DNA of 64,000 nucleotides from Kuafuiihalomonas sp039024635 (GTDB lineage: Bacteria; Myxococcota; Kuafuiibacteriia; Kuafuiibacteriales; Kuafuiibacteriaceae), in contig JBCCQA010000006.1 in the NCBI GenBank assembly GCA_039024635.1, positions 124,001-188,000 of the forward strand, written 5' to 3'. The position numbers were made by a program, and so were the translations under genes. Position 1 is the first letter of the stretch; every line of letters begins with the position of its first letter. This document shows, piece by piece, positions 26,012 through 34,209 of this stretch. The notes under the pieces were generated by a model that did not search any database, had not been told where the DNA came from, and worked only from the letters and a program-made list of their open reading frames with translations.

Positions 26012-27048
26012 TGTTCGACGAAAGCGTCCGGGACGAAGACCGCTTCGATCTGGAGGCGGTCGACAGGAGCCTTCGTGCTGCCGTGCCCGAGCTCCCCGGA
26101 GGACTGCCTTCGGTTCGCCAATTCCACGGAGGCGTGTCGAACCGAACCTACGGGCTACGCTACGGAGATGCGCGCCGATTCGTCCTTCGGCGTCCGCCGC
26201 CCGGCGAGCACGTGGGCGCGGCCCACGACATGGCGCGGGAGTACAGGCTTCTCGAGGTGCTCATGCCCCACTACCCCTTGGCGCCGACCCCGATACTCTT
26301 CGTGGAAGCCGACCTGATCGGCCAGCCCTTCTTCCTGATGGCCCATGTCGAAGGTCTCATCTTTCGGAGGGACCTGCCCGAGGGGCTCAGTCTCGGTCCC
26401 GACAGCTGCAGCGAGCTTTGCCGGACTCTGCTTCAGAGTCTGGTCGCTTTGCACGCCGTACCCGCCACGGGACTCGGCGACCTGGGGCGGGGTGCCGGCT
26501 ACGTCCGCCGGCAGGTCGACGGATGGAGAGAACGTTATCGACGGGCTCGTACCCCCGACGCCGGTGCCTTCGACAAGGTGATGACCTGGATCGACGAGAA
26601 CGCACCCGAGCAACAGGGCGAAGTCCTGGTTCACAACGACTTTCGCTTCGACAATCTGATCCTGGACCCCGAAGACCCGACCCAGGTGCGGGGCGTACTT
26701 GACTGGGAGCTAGCCACCATTGGCGACCCGCTGATGGACCTGGGTAACAGCCTCGCCTACTGGGTCCAGGCCGAAGACGATCCCATCATGCAGATGGTCC
26801 GCCGGCAGCCCACTCACCTACCCGGCATGTGGAGCCGGGCCCAGCTCGTAGAGCGCTACTTCGAGGCCTCGGGACGAACTCCCGTCGACTTCACATTCTA
26901 CGAAGTGATGGGCCTTTTCCGCCTCGCCGTCATTGCCCAGCAGATCTACAAGCGCTTTTACGACGGCGTGACGAGGAACGAGCGCTTCGCCAACTTCATT
27001 CACGGCGTGAACTACTTCGAACAGCGCTGCCTGCAGATCATCGGCTAG
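26011..27048 (+). CDS. APH-family phosphotransferase, ACAD10/11-type acyl-CoA kinase partner
   Basis: 345 residues. Aminoglycoside-phosphotransferase fold with the catalytic loop HNDFRFDN (His208-Asn215) and the metal-binding DWELATIGDP (Asp231). The N-terminal lobe has FHGGVSNRTYGL and FVLRRPPPGEHVGAAHDM, the signature of the ACAD10/11-associated kinases rather than antibiotic-resistance enzymes. By family knowledge the likely reaction is ATP-dependent phosphorylation of a 4-hydroxyacyl-CoA, whose phosphate is then removed by the dehydrogenase-like partner encoded upstream. LvaA in bacterial levulinate catabolism is a comparable kinase. Drug resistance is unlikely given the pairing. Its stop codon overlaps that of the minus-strand PIN remnant. 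Confidence 0.85.
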   Translation: MFDESVRDEDRFDLEAVDRSLRAAVPELPGGLPSVRQFHGGVSNRTYGLRYGDARRFVLRRPPPGEHVGAAHDMAREYRLLEVLMPHYPLAPTPILFVEADLIGQPFFLMAHVEGLIFRRDLPEGLSLGPDSCSELCRTLLQSLVALHAVPATGLGDLGRGAGYVRRQVDGWRERYRRARTPDAGAFDKVMTWIDENAPEQQGEVLVHNDFRFDNLILDPEDPTQVRGVLDWELATIGDPLMDLGNSLAYWVQAEDDPIMQMVRRQPTHLPGMWSRAQLVERYFEASGRTPVDFTFYEVMGLFRLAVIAQQIYKRFYDGVTRNERFANFIHGVNYFEQRCLQIIG

Positions 27049-27695
27049 CAAGACGGCGGCAGCAGGAAGGCGCACGCGGGCCCCGAAGCCTTCGCCAGCC
27101 GTAGGTCCAAAGTCACCAAGGAGCAGTCCAGACTTTCGGCCAGGGCCACGTACCAAGCGCCGTAGCTCGTCACCGCGTGGCGCAAGGACCAGATCATTCT
27201 CCGACTGTCGAGAGCTACTGGTGCACTCTGGGGGACCTCCCCCCCGAGCGCAGCCTCAAGATCGCCGCCCTCCTGGAGAACCGGAAGAAGGTCTTCTAAG
27301 GTCAGGGTCGAGACTCCGGGAGGCGAAGAGGCCTGCCTAGCAACTGGCGCTCCCTTGAAGCTTGTCGGCGAAGTCGCTTCCAGGCCCCGCCCTCCTCTTC
27401 CTTGTCGACCATGGACCGCCCTCGCTGCTCGAGTGCCTCTAGGGCGTAGTATGGCTCTGGCGGTGCCGGCTCGACTCCAATCCGCGAAGACCCGAGGATC
27501 GAAATCCTCTCGAGTTCTTGAACTCGGGCCTCCCGCCTTGGATGTCCCGCACGAGGAAGCCGACCCATGCGTCGAAGTCGGTAGGCACCTGCTCGGGAAA
27601 CAGCCGTCGCTTCTGATGGTCGACCTCGAAGGGGTCTCGACGTCGAGCTTCCGGCCCAGGAGCGGTTCACCGACGTGCTCGTGGGCTTCGTCCAT
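27045..27695 (-). pseudogene. Decayed toxin-antitoxin-like region with PIN-domain (VapC) C-terminus
   Basis: The last ~55 codons read SYGAWYVALAESLDCSLVTLD followed by LRLAKASG, the C-terminal half of a VapC-type PIN ribonuclease (the A-Y/W-YVALAE...LVTxDxRLA pattern). The N-terminal metal-binding Asp (VDASA-like) is not found in any frame. Upstream, a protein-like stretch (EVDHQKRRLFPEQVPTDFD, then AWVGFLVRDIQGG) lies in a different frame from the open MDEAHEHVGEPLLGRK start, so at least one frameshift has occurred. I read the whole segment as a dead toxin-antitoxin or similar module. It fills the space between the kinase and thrS genes. Confidence 0.5.
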
Positions 27696-27736
27696 CCTCC
27701 GTTACACGCCGGCACTCCATGACCGGAGTCTAAACG

Positions 27737-27763
27737 AGGGCGCCTCCCCAGGGAAGGCGCCCT
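27737..27763 (-). terminator. Probable rho-independent terminator of thrS
   Basis: A perfect 9-bp inverted repeat, AGGGCGCCT / AGGCGCCCT, encloses a 9-nt loop and begins 10 bp past the thrS stop. On the minus strand it is followed by CGTTTA, a short T run, so it is a weak but well-placed intrinsic terminator. Confidence 0.65.
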
Positions 27764-27772
27764 GCAGAAAGC

Positions 27773-29755
27773 TCAGCTGGCCTTCGGAGGCTGTGAACGC
27801 TCGGCAACCGAGTCCAGGTAGGACTCGACGCTCATTTCACCCAGCTCTCCCTCGTCTCGGTCCCGAACGTTCACAGTCTGATTTCCGCTCTCCTTCTCAC
27901 CGACCACGATGACGGAGGGAATCTTCTGAAGGCTGGCTTGCCGGATCTTGAAGCCTATTCGGTCGTCCCGAAGATTGACCTCGGAACGAAGTCCGGCGTC
28001 CTGGAACCGCTCGTGTACCTTCTCGGCGTAGTCGAGGAACTTGTCGCTCACCGGCAAGACGATGACCTGCGTCGGCGCCAGCCACATGGGGAAACGGCCC
28101 GCGAAGTTCTCGATGATGATGCCCAAGAAGCGCTCCAGTGAGCCGTAGGCCGCCCGGTGGATCATGACCGGCGTATGGCGCTCTCCATCCGCTCCCACGT
28201 AGGTGAGGTCGAAACGATCCGGCATGCTGAAGTCGAGCTGGATGGTCCCGCACTGCCATGAGCGCTTGAGAACGTCTCGGATGTGGAAGTCGATCTTCGG
28301 ACCGTAGAAAGCGCCGTCGCCCTCATTGACTTGGTACTCGATGTCCATCGAGTCCAAGGCGTTCTTGAGGGCCACCTCCGCCTTGTCCCACATGGCGTCG
28401 TCGCCGATGGACTTCTCGGGTCGTGTCGACAGCTCGATGCGGATGTCTTCCAGACCAAAAGCGCCGTAAACCTCTTTGAAGAAGTCGACCAGCATCGATA
28501 TCTCGCCCTCGATCTGGTCGGGGGTACAGACGTGGTGGGCGTCGTCCTGGGTGAAGGCCTGAACCCGGAACAGCCCGTGTCGTGTCCCCGAGAGCTCTCG
28601 CCGGTGGACCAGCCCCATCTCGGCCAGGCGGAGCGGGAACTCGTTGTGGCTGTGGGGGCGGTGCGCGTAGACCAGGCAGTGGCCAGGGCAGTTCATCGGC
28701 TTGACCGCCATTGGCCGCTCTTCCTCCACGTTGTCGACGACCTCTTCCGCCTCGCCCCTGAGCTTCATCTTAGTGAAGAACATGTTCTCCAAGTAGTTCG
28801 CGTAGTGACCCGAGGTGTGCCAGAGCTGCTCGGAGAGCACGAGGGGAGTCTTGACCATCTTGTAGCCCCGACGACGCAGGATAGCCTGCATGTAGTCTTG
28901 CAGGGTCGACCAAAGCTGAGCGCCCTTGGGAAGAAAGAACGGAAAACCCGGCGCCTCTTCTCGGAACATGAAGAGCTCGAGCTGCTCCCCCAGCACCCGG
29001 TGGTCGCGCTTCTTGGCCTCCTCGAGGATTCGTATGTGTTCCTCGAGATCCTCCTTGGAGAAGAAGGCCGTCCCGTAGACCCGAACCAGCTGCTCGTTCT
29101 CGGCCTTTCCACGCCAGTAGGCCCCCGCGACCGAGGTCAGCTTCACGTTCTTGAGCCAGCTCGTACTCGGTACGTGAGGCCCCCGACACAGGTCGATGAA
29201 GTCGCCGTGACGAAAGAAGGATAGCTCTTCGCCTCGGGCCTTGATGTCGCCGACGATCTCCTGCTTGAACTTGTTCGCGCCGCCGTCGATGGCCTTGTAG
29301 CGCGCGTAGTGTTCGTTCGCTTCGTCGTAGCCCGAGATGTGGCGCTCGAAGGGGTGGTTCTCCTTCGCAATGCGCTTCATCTCTTTCTCGATGGCCGGGA
29401 AGTCGTCGGGGGTCACCTTCTCGCCCTCAGGCATGTGGAGGTCGTAGTAGAAGCCGCCGTCCACCACGGGACCAATGGTCAGCTCGGCCTTAGGGTAGAT
29501 ACGAAGCACCGCGTCGGCCATGACATGGGCGGCCGAATGGCGAAGCACCTCTAGGGCCTCGGGATCCTTCTTGGTGAGAATCGCGACCGTCGCGCCGTCG
29601 GGTAGTTTTTGTCTGAGGTCGATGACCTCGTCACCGATCTTGCCCGCGACGGCCGCCTTGGCCAGTCCAGGTCCGATGTCTTTGGCCAAGTCGATGACGG
29701 TGGCGCCATCGGCAAGGGAACGAGCGCTCCCATCAGGAAGTCGAATTGAGATCAT
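27773..29755 (-). CDS. thrS: Threonyl-tRNA synthetase
   Basis: 660 residues, full length. It charges tRNA-Thr. Domain order is as in the family: an N-terminal TGS domain (about 1-61), the editing/SAD domain (HSAAHVMADA and later HGDFIDLCRGPH zinc-type motif), the class II catalytic core (PMNCPGHCLVYAH; RHGLFRVQAFTQDDAHHVC) and a C-terminal anticodon-binding domain (LAPTQVIVLPVSDKF onwards). The ATG at 29755 gives the standard MISIRLPDGS start. It is monocistronic here: a decayed region and a terminator lie downstream, and a broken gene ends 81 bp upstream. No T-box leader is visible; the usual infC-rpmI-rplT neighbours are absent. Confidence 0.97.
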   Translation of the reverse strand: MISIRLPDGSARSLADGATVIDLAKDIGPGLAKAAVAGKIGDEVIDLRQKLPDGATVAILTKKDPEALEVLRHSAAHVMADAVLRIYPKAELTIGPVVDGGFYYDLHMPEGEKVTPDDFPAIEKEMKRIAKENHPFERHISGYDEANEHYARYKAIDGGANKFKQEIVGDIKARGEELSFFRHGDFIDLCRGPHVPSTSWLKNVKLTSVAGAYWRGKAENEQLVRVYGTAFFSKEDLEEHIRILEEAKKRDHRVLGEQLELFMFREEAPGFPFFLPKGAQLWSTLQDYMQAILRRRGYKMVKTPLVLSEQLWHTSGHYANYLENMFFTKMKLRGEAEEVVDNVEEERPMAVKPMNCPGHCLVYAHRPHSHNEFPLRLAEMGLVHRRELSGTRHGLFRVQAFTQDDAHHVCTPDQIEGEISMLVDFFKEVYGAFGLEDIRIELSTRPEKSIGDDAMWDKAEVALKNALDSMDIEYQVNEGDGAFYGPKIDFHIRDVLKRSWQCGTIQLDFSMPDRFDLTYVGADGERHTPVMIHRAAYGSLERFLGIIIENFAGRFPMWLAPTQVIVLPVSDKFLDYAEKVHERFQDAGLRSEVNLRDDRIGFKIRQASLQKIPSVIVVGEKESGNQTVNVRDRDEGELGEMSVESYLDSVAERSQPPKAS

Positions 29756-29836
29756 GCTGTTTCTCCGTGGCGAGGGATACGAACCATCGCCGGTCTAAGG
29801 GCCGACGGATACGAGCCGCCGGCCTCGGTTCGCTTC

Positions 29837-30508
29837 CTAAGCTAGCAGACTCTTGGCCTGGGCCAAGGACTCGTCGACCCGTCGTCTGCGCGAGGCCAGA
29901 AGTCCGAGGATGAGCAGTCCGAAGGGAGCGGCGGGCCGAACAGGGTGGGCACAGACCCCCCCCCTATCGGTCTCTCCTAGGCCTCCCTGCTGACGCGGGG
30001 AAGAGCGCTGACACGCGTCTCCTACACCATCCCGATCGACGTCGATCTGCTCCCCGTTGGGCGTTCCTGGGCAGTTGTCGTCCGAGTCGGCGACGCGATC
30101 GGCGTCCAGGTCCGGTTCCCGGTCGTCAACCAGGTCACAAGCGTCTGCCAGATGCTGATGCCGGATACACCCCTTTGGCCGCGACCGAGTATGAGAGTGT
30201 CACCGGAGAGGGCCACCGCGCTTCAGCGTGAATGGGTTCGAGGCTGCCCTTGGACACCCACTGGTCGCCCATTCGACGAAAGCTGTGGATGGCGCCCAAG
30301 GGTGGCACGGCGTCCCCACCCGAAGGCGAAACGCGCCATCTTGACGGGTGTACAGGAACACGCCGTCGACCGAGCCCAATGCGGTGGCGTGGCCGTGGCT
30401 GGCGACCGCGATCCCGGGAAGGACGGTCGAAGGCCTGAGCACCTGGCGCGGCCGAACTTCGAGCTGCGCCGAGAGCACCGCGGCCAAAGCGAGCCACAGG
30501 GTGTTCAT
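29837..30508 (-). pseudogene. Broken FG-GAP / thrombospondin-3 repeat protein with MYXO-CTERM-like tail
   Basis: Minus-strand pieces in three frames form one protein. It starts MNTLWLALAAVLSAQLEV (signal peptide) with HGHATALGSVDGVFLYTRQ. After a shift, ALSGDTLILGRGQRG follows, an FG-GAP-like blade. After a second shift come the TSP3 repeats DLDADRVADSDDNCPGTPNG and IDVDRDGVGDAC. The end is a C-terminal sorting signal: one Cys, the helix PFGLLILGLLA and the basic tail SRRRR. This layout is typical of MYXO-CTERM surface proteins. At least two frameshifts destroy it. A run of eight C at 29959-29966 in this region is a possible indel hotspot, so an assembly error should be considered. Confidence 0.6.
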
Positions 30509-30607
30509 CGCCCGGATTGCTGCGAAGCGAGGTGGCGTCTGTCAACGCGGGCCCCGGACCGATGCTCGGGGAATCCAAGCCGATTCCGGTCGACAGAGCG
30601 GCTCGAA

Positions 30608-33088
30608 ATGCCTAGTCCGCCCGGGATGAGCCTGATCATCGGCGCCGATGGGACGACCGCTCGCCCCCAGGGCCTGGCCGAAGCCGAGGTCTCCTTGCCG
30701 CCTCCGGGCACCGCGCCCGAAGCGACCCATGTTCTCAGCCCCGAGGTCCTTCGGAATCTCCTCGCCCACGAGGACGAGCTGGTTCGGCAGTTCGCGGTAG
30801 AGCAGGTCGTCCAGCGGGAGCTGAGCGAGCTGGCCGATGGCCTGGCCGAACGACTTCAGGACGCTGCCTACGTCGCCGTGCCGGCCGCGCGAGGCCTGGA
30901 AGAACTCCGAGCCCATGCCCAGGTCGACGCCATCCTGGCCGCATTCAAAGAGGCTCGAGGGGAGTTCCTTGCCGCCTGCGCCAGCACCCTCGGCGTGTTG
31001 GCCCCGACCAAGCTTTTGCCCGCCATCCAGGATCGCGGACGCATCGACGACGAGGCCTTCGCGGGCGTACTGAGCGCACTGGCCATCGCGGGTGAAGCCG
31101 ACGGCATCGCCTACCTCGACCGGGCCCTCACGCGGGCCAACGTCCAGAGCCCCGAGCGGCGCGGGGCTCTCTACAGCGCCGCCCTCATGTCCGGTGACCC
31201 GCGGCTGGTCCAGCGCACGTTGGGCCAGGCCATCGCCGAATCGGAACGGGAGGCACCGCCGGAGGGCGGCGCCTACCCGGGCCGAGCCGCCCTCGCTTCG
31301 GTCGCTGGGGCGCCGGTGGGTTTCGCGCGGGTCGAAGCAGGCAAGGAGCTGTGGCGGATCTCCGACGAGACGCTTCGCCGAGAAGCCCGAGCCCTGCTCG
31401 GCGACAAAGCGGCAGAAGCGGTCGAGGCGGCCCTACCCCGCCGAGACGTGTCGGCATTGCTGAGTGCTTTGGAGCCGGCCACCAAGCTCGAACTCCCTAT
31501 GCCCTCGGAGGATCGCCGAGAGTCGTTGGGGACCATGCCCAAGAGACGCCAGGACTTCCTGCGGAGCCTGATCGGCCAGAGGATGGCCGTCTCTCGGCTC
31601 AGCGAAGAAGCGAGCGCGCTCTTTGCGGCCGCTGCCACCCGAGCCGTGGCCGTGCTCGGTTTCGCCGTCCTCAGCGAAGATGAGAGCCCAGGCGTCCAAG
31701 CCATGGCCAAGGCCTCGGACGGGCAGCTGAGCGTGGACTTGCTGTCCGGTCCAGAAGAGCCGCTCGTGGAGCAGCTGAAGGCGCTCGGTGAGCGCGCCCT
31801 GCGCCCGGTTGTCGCAGCCTTGAGCCGAGAAGTCTTCCGCAAGGTGTCGACCATCCGCAGGCTGTCCGTCGCCTTGCTTCAGGCCGGCCACGGCAAGCTT
31901 CTACTGGAGGCAGCGGCCGAGACCGACGAGCGCCAGGTTCATGGCGCGGTGGTCCAGGCCTGCGTCGAGGCGCTGGCCGCGGGTGAGGCGGTGGTAGTCG
32001 ACGTCCTTGAGGCTCGGGACCAAGAGTCAGGCACGGTGCGTTTTGCGCTATTGGTGGCGACCGAGCTCCGAACGGAACGGGTCGCGCTCACCCTCGGCCG
32101 TCGCTTCTACGAGCTTCGGGCCATCGACCCCGTCATGACCGCGCAAGCAATCCTTCGGACAGGGGACGGACGTCTCGTACCCTTGCTCGCTTCGCGGAGC
32201 TTTGCCGACGAGCCGGAAGAGACGGCCGTGGCCGTTCTGGCCCTAGCGACGGAGACGGAGATCGAGGGCCGGATCCAGCAGGCCCTGAACCGAGTCCAAG
32301 AGGACGCTCCCCCGACCGCTCCGCTCCGCGTACCGCTCAACTGCACAAACTGCGGAGAGACCCTGGCCTACAGCTTTCACCACGCCTACGTGGACGTGGA
32401 AGCCAAAGAAGGGGCCGGCGACCCGGCCTTCGTGGGACCGATGGTCTGCAAGGCCTGCGGTGCGCGGGACGCGCTCGTACCCACCCAAGAGACCGGTCAG
32501 ATCCTCACGATGCACATGATGCAGTTCCTCAACGAGATGCAGGCGGGGCAGGTTCAGCAGCCACCTCTCGTCACGCCGGGCCAAACCGAAGTCCTGGGGA
32601 AGAAGATCGGCATCGCAGCGGCCCTCCGGAAAGCCAACGACGACGTTGCGGTATCACCTGAGGGCATCCGCCCTCGCCTTCAGCGTGCCCGTCTCGGCCT
32701 GCTCTTGGCCCGGGACACAGTGGAGGAAGACTTGAGCGCAGTGGAGGCCCTCGACGCGAACAGCGTTGAGGCCAAGGCGATGCGAGCCCAGCTTCAGCAG
32801 GTCCGTGGTGATCAGCTCGGCGCGATGGAGACCCTGACCGAAGTCGTCCGGCGTTTGCTCGAAACCGATGAACCTCGGCTCTACGACGCACCTGACGCAG
32901 ATTCCCTGCGCCAGAGTTTGGAAGCCTTCATGCTCGAGCTCATCGACGAGGGCGTTGCCCCGCCCCAGGGCATCGACCTGACGGCGGCCGAGGCCAGGCG
33001 ACGAGAGGCAGAGCGGCGACAAGCGGAGCAGGTCCAGCAGATGCAGCAGGCGGGGCTCCGCGGCCCGCCGCCCAAGCCCCGCTCTTGA
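30608..33088 (+). CDS. Large HEAT-like repeat protein with zinc ribbon
   Basis: About 826 residues, nearly all alpha-helical. The pattern of 'LLAHEDELVRQFAVEQVVQ', 'LRREARALLGDKAAEAVEAAL' and 'VQACVEALAAGEAVVVDVLE' suggests HEAT-like repeats. Residues about 580-620 contain two CxxC knuckles, NCTNCGE and CKACGAR, probably one zinc ribbon. The C-terminal ~170 residues look like tetratricopeptide helices and end in an EAERRQAEQVQQMQQ tail. No signal peptide is present. It is probably a cytosolic scaffold; no specific function can be assigned. I start at the ATG at 30608 (30626 is an alternative); the frame is open further upstream but overlaps the decayed gene on the other strand. Confidence 0.7.
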   Translation: MPSPPGMSLIIGADGTTARPQGLAEAEVSLPPPGTAPEATHVLSPEVLRNLLAHEDELVRQFAVEQVVQRELSELADGLAERLQDAAYVAVPAARGLEELRAHAQVDAILAAFKEARGEFLAACASTLGVLAPTKLLPAIQDRGRIDDEAFAGVLSALAIAGEADGIAYLDRALTRANVQSPERRGALYSAALMSGDPRLVQRTLGQAIAESEREAPPEGGAYPGRAALASVAGAPVGFARVEAGKELWRISDETLRREARALLGDKAAEAVEAALPRRDVSALLSALEPATKLELPMPSEDRRESLGTMPKRRQDFLRSLIGQRMAVSRLSEEASALFAAAATRAVAVLGFAVLSEDESPGVQAMAKASDGQLSVDLLSGPEEPLVEQLKALGERALRPVVAALSREVFRKVSTIRRLSVALLQAGHGKLLLEAAAETDERQVHGAVVQACVEALAAGEAVVVDVLEARDQESGTVRFALLVATELRTERVALTLGRRFYELRAIDPVMTAQAILRTGDGRLVPLLASRSFADEPEETAVAVLALATETEIEGRIQQALNRVQEDAPPTAPLRVPLNCTNCGETLAYSFHHAYVDVEAKEGAGDPAFVGPMVCKACGARDALVPTQETGQILTMHMMQFLNEMQAGQVQQPPLVTPGQTEVLGKKIGIAAALRKANDDVAVSPEGIRPRLQRARLGLLLARDTVEEDLSAVEALDANSVEAKAMRAQLQQVRGDQLGAMETLTEVVRRLLETDEPRLYDAPDADSLRQSLEAFMLELIDEGVAPPQGIDLTAAEARRREAERRQAEQVQQMQQAGLRGPPPKPRS

Positions 33089-33119
33089 CGGTCGAGGCCC
33101 AGCGGACGAGCACAGGCCC

Positions 33120-33761
33120 ATGCCCGTCACTAGCGACGCCCCGAGGGTCCTATTCTACGCTCCTCGAAGCCGGGCCTTCACGGCGCTTTGGCTGCTGGAG
33201 GAGATGAACCTCGAGTACCAGCTAGAATCTTTCGATCTGAACAGCGGACGGCACAAGCAAGAGGACTTCTTGAAGATGAATCCCATGGGAAAGGTCCCGG
33301 TCCTTGTCGAGCGGGGGCGTGCCGTCTCTGAGTTGGGCGCCATTGCGCTCTACCTGACCGAGCAGCATCCCATGGCCGCCATGGCGCCGCCCCCCGACAA
33401 CGAGCGCCGGCCCGACTTCCTGCGTTGGCTGTTCTTTGCCAGCGCCATCATGGAGCCCAGCTTGGGCGAGAAGTTCTTCAAGTGGGAGGTCCCCGCCCGA
33501 AGCGTTGCTTGGGGTTCCTTTCAGCAGTCGACCGACGTTCTGACCGGGGCCATCCAGCCCGGGCCCTGGCTCCTCGGCGTTCGCTTCACGGCCGCGGACG
33601 TCCTGGTCGCCTCGGGCGCACGCTTCGGCGTCCTGTTCGGCGCCTATGACAAAGAAGGACCCATCGCTGAGTACGTCGCCCGATCAACCCAGCGGCCTGC
33701 TTTCGAGCGGGCGTCAGCCATCGAGCGCGCCCAGGCCAAGAAGCTGGGCCTGGACGGCTGA
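33120..33761 (+). CDS. Glutathione S-transferase family protein
   Basis: 213 residues. The N-terminal thioredoxin-like half has the GST cis-proline motif NPMGKVPVL and the SELGAIALYL glutathione-binding segment. The C-terminal half is helical with the conserved FTAADVLVASG (N-capping/hydrophobic staple) motif. The first-helix segment APRSRAFTALWLLEE has Ser in the catalytic position, as in theta- or beta-like GSTs. The enzyme probably conjugates glutathione to electrophiles or acts as an isomerase; the substrate is unknown. It follows the HEAT-like protein gene by 31 bp and may share its transcript. Confidence 0.85.
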   Translation: MPVTSDAPRVLFYAPRSRAFTALWLLEEMNLEYQLESFDLNSGRHKQEDFLKMNPMGKVPVLVERGRAVSELGAIALYLTEQHPMAAMAPPPDNERRPDFLRWLFFASAIMEPSLGEKFFKWEVPARSVAWGSFQQSTDVLTGAIQPGPWLLGVRFTAADVLVASGARFGVLFGAYDKEGPIAEYVARSTQRPAFERASAIERAQAKKLGLDG

Positions 33762-33909
33762 ACATTTCGACCCGAGGAGACCGGGACCGTCGAGTCTCCC
33801 CCGCTTGAGATCTGAGACCGTGCGAAGACGGAGTCGTACCGGCTCTCCGGTTCATGGTCTCGGACGAAAACAAGAACGCCCGGCGACGCGTGGAGCGGAT
33901 AGACGAAGC

Positions 33910-34209
33910 GTGCGGAAACTGTGCTTCGTACTCGCAGCCACGAGCTTCCTCAGCCTCGCCTACGTTAGGCCAGCTCGAGCTTCGGACGCAGGCGGCACTA
34001 TCGCTGCGGCCATATTCGGCGTCGTGGTTCTACCGAGTCTGGTCGGCGACCCCAGGACGCAAAGAAGCGTAGACCGCGGAGCGGTCGGAGTCTCACGCAG
34101 TGAGCGCAGCGAACGTAGAGGGGTGGCCTGGGCGTTGCCCAGGCCGGGACCCCAGGTCACGCGTCGTGATACATCTCGAACTCGAGCGGGTGCGGGCGCT
34201 TTCGAATGA
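33910..34209 (+). CDS. Possible small exported protein, 3' end running into repeat DNA
   Basis: From the GTG at 33910 the first residues make a convincing signal peptide (MRKLCFVLAATSFLSLAYVRPARA) followed by SDAGGTIAAAIFGVVVLPSLVG. From codon 53 onwards (TQRSVDRGAVGVSRSERS) the translation comes from a diverged copy of the intergenic repeat. It then runs through the glnA terminator into glnA itself on the other strand. So only the first ~50 codons look like a real gene. This is probably a truncated remnant rather than a functional protein. Confidence 0.3.
   Translation: MRKLCFVLAATSFLSLAYVRPARASDAGGTIAAAIFGVVVLPSLVGDPRTQRSVDRGAVGVSRSERSERRGVAWALPRPGPQVTRRDTSRTRAGAGAFE
34071..34115. repeat. 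Diverged single copy of the glnB-glnA intergenic repeat
   Basis: AGACCGCGGAGCGGTCGGAG followed by CGCAGTGAGCGCAGCGAACG aligns with the core of the tandem unit at 35661-35957 (AGACCGCGTAGAGGCCGGAG and CGCAGTGAGGCGAAGCCGAACG). It lies downstream of glnA, so glnA is flanked on both sides. Confidence 0.4.
34125..34145 (-). terminator. GC-rich hairpin after glnA
   Basis: A perfect 9-bp stem, GGCCTGGGC / GCCCAGGCC with a 3-nt loop, starts 11 bp past the glnA stop. No T run follows on the minus strand, so it may act as a pause, RNA 3'-end stabiliser or weak terminator. Confidence 0.5.

Noticed and set aside
26011..27048. APH-fold kinase as an aminoglycoside-resistance gene
   Set aside because: Its motifs and coupling to an ACAD10/11-like dehydrogenase point to acyl-CoA metabolism, not drug modification.
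33814..33861. Long imperfect inverted repeat (GAGACCGTG ... CATGGTCTC) with an inner ACCGG-CTCT-CCGGT hairpin, after the GST gene
   Set aside because: It has one mismatch, no T run and no conserved RNA motif; it may be a weak terminator, but chance pairing in GC-rich DNA is as likely.
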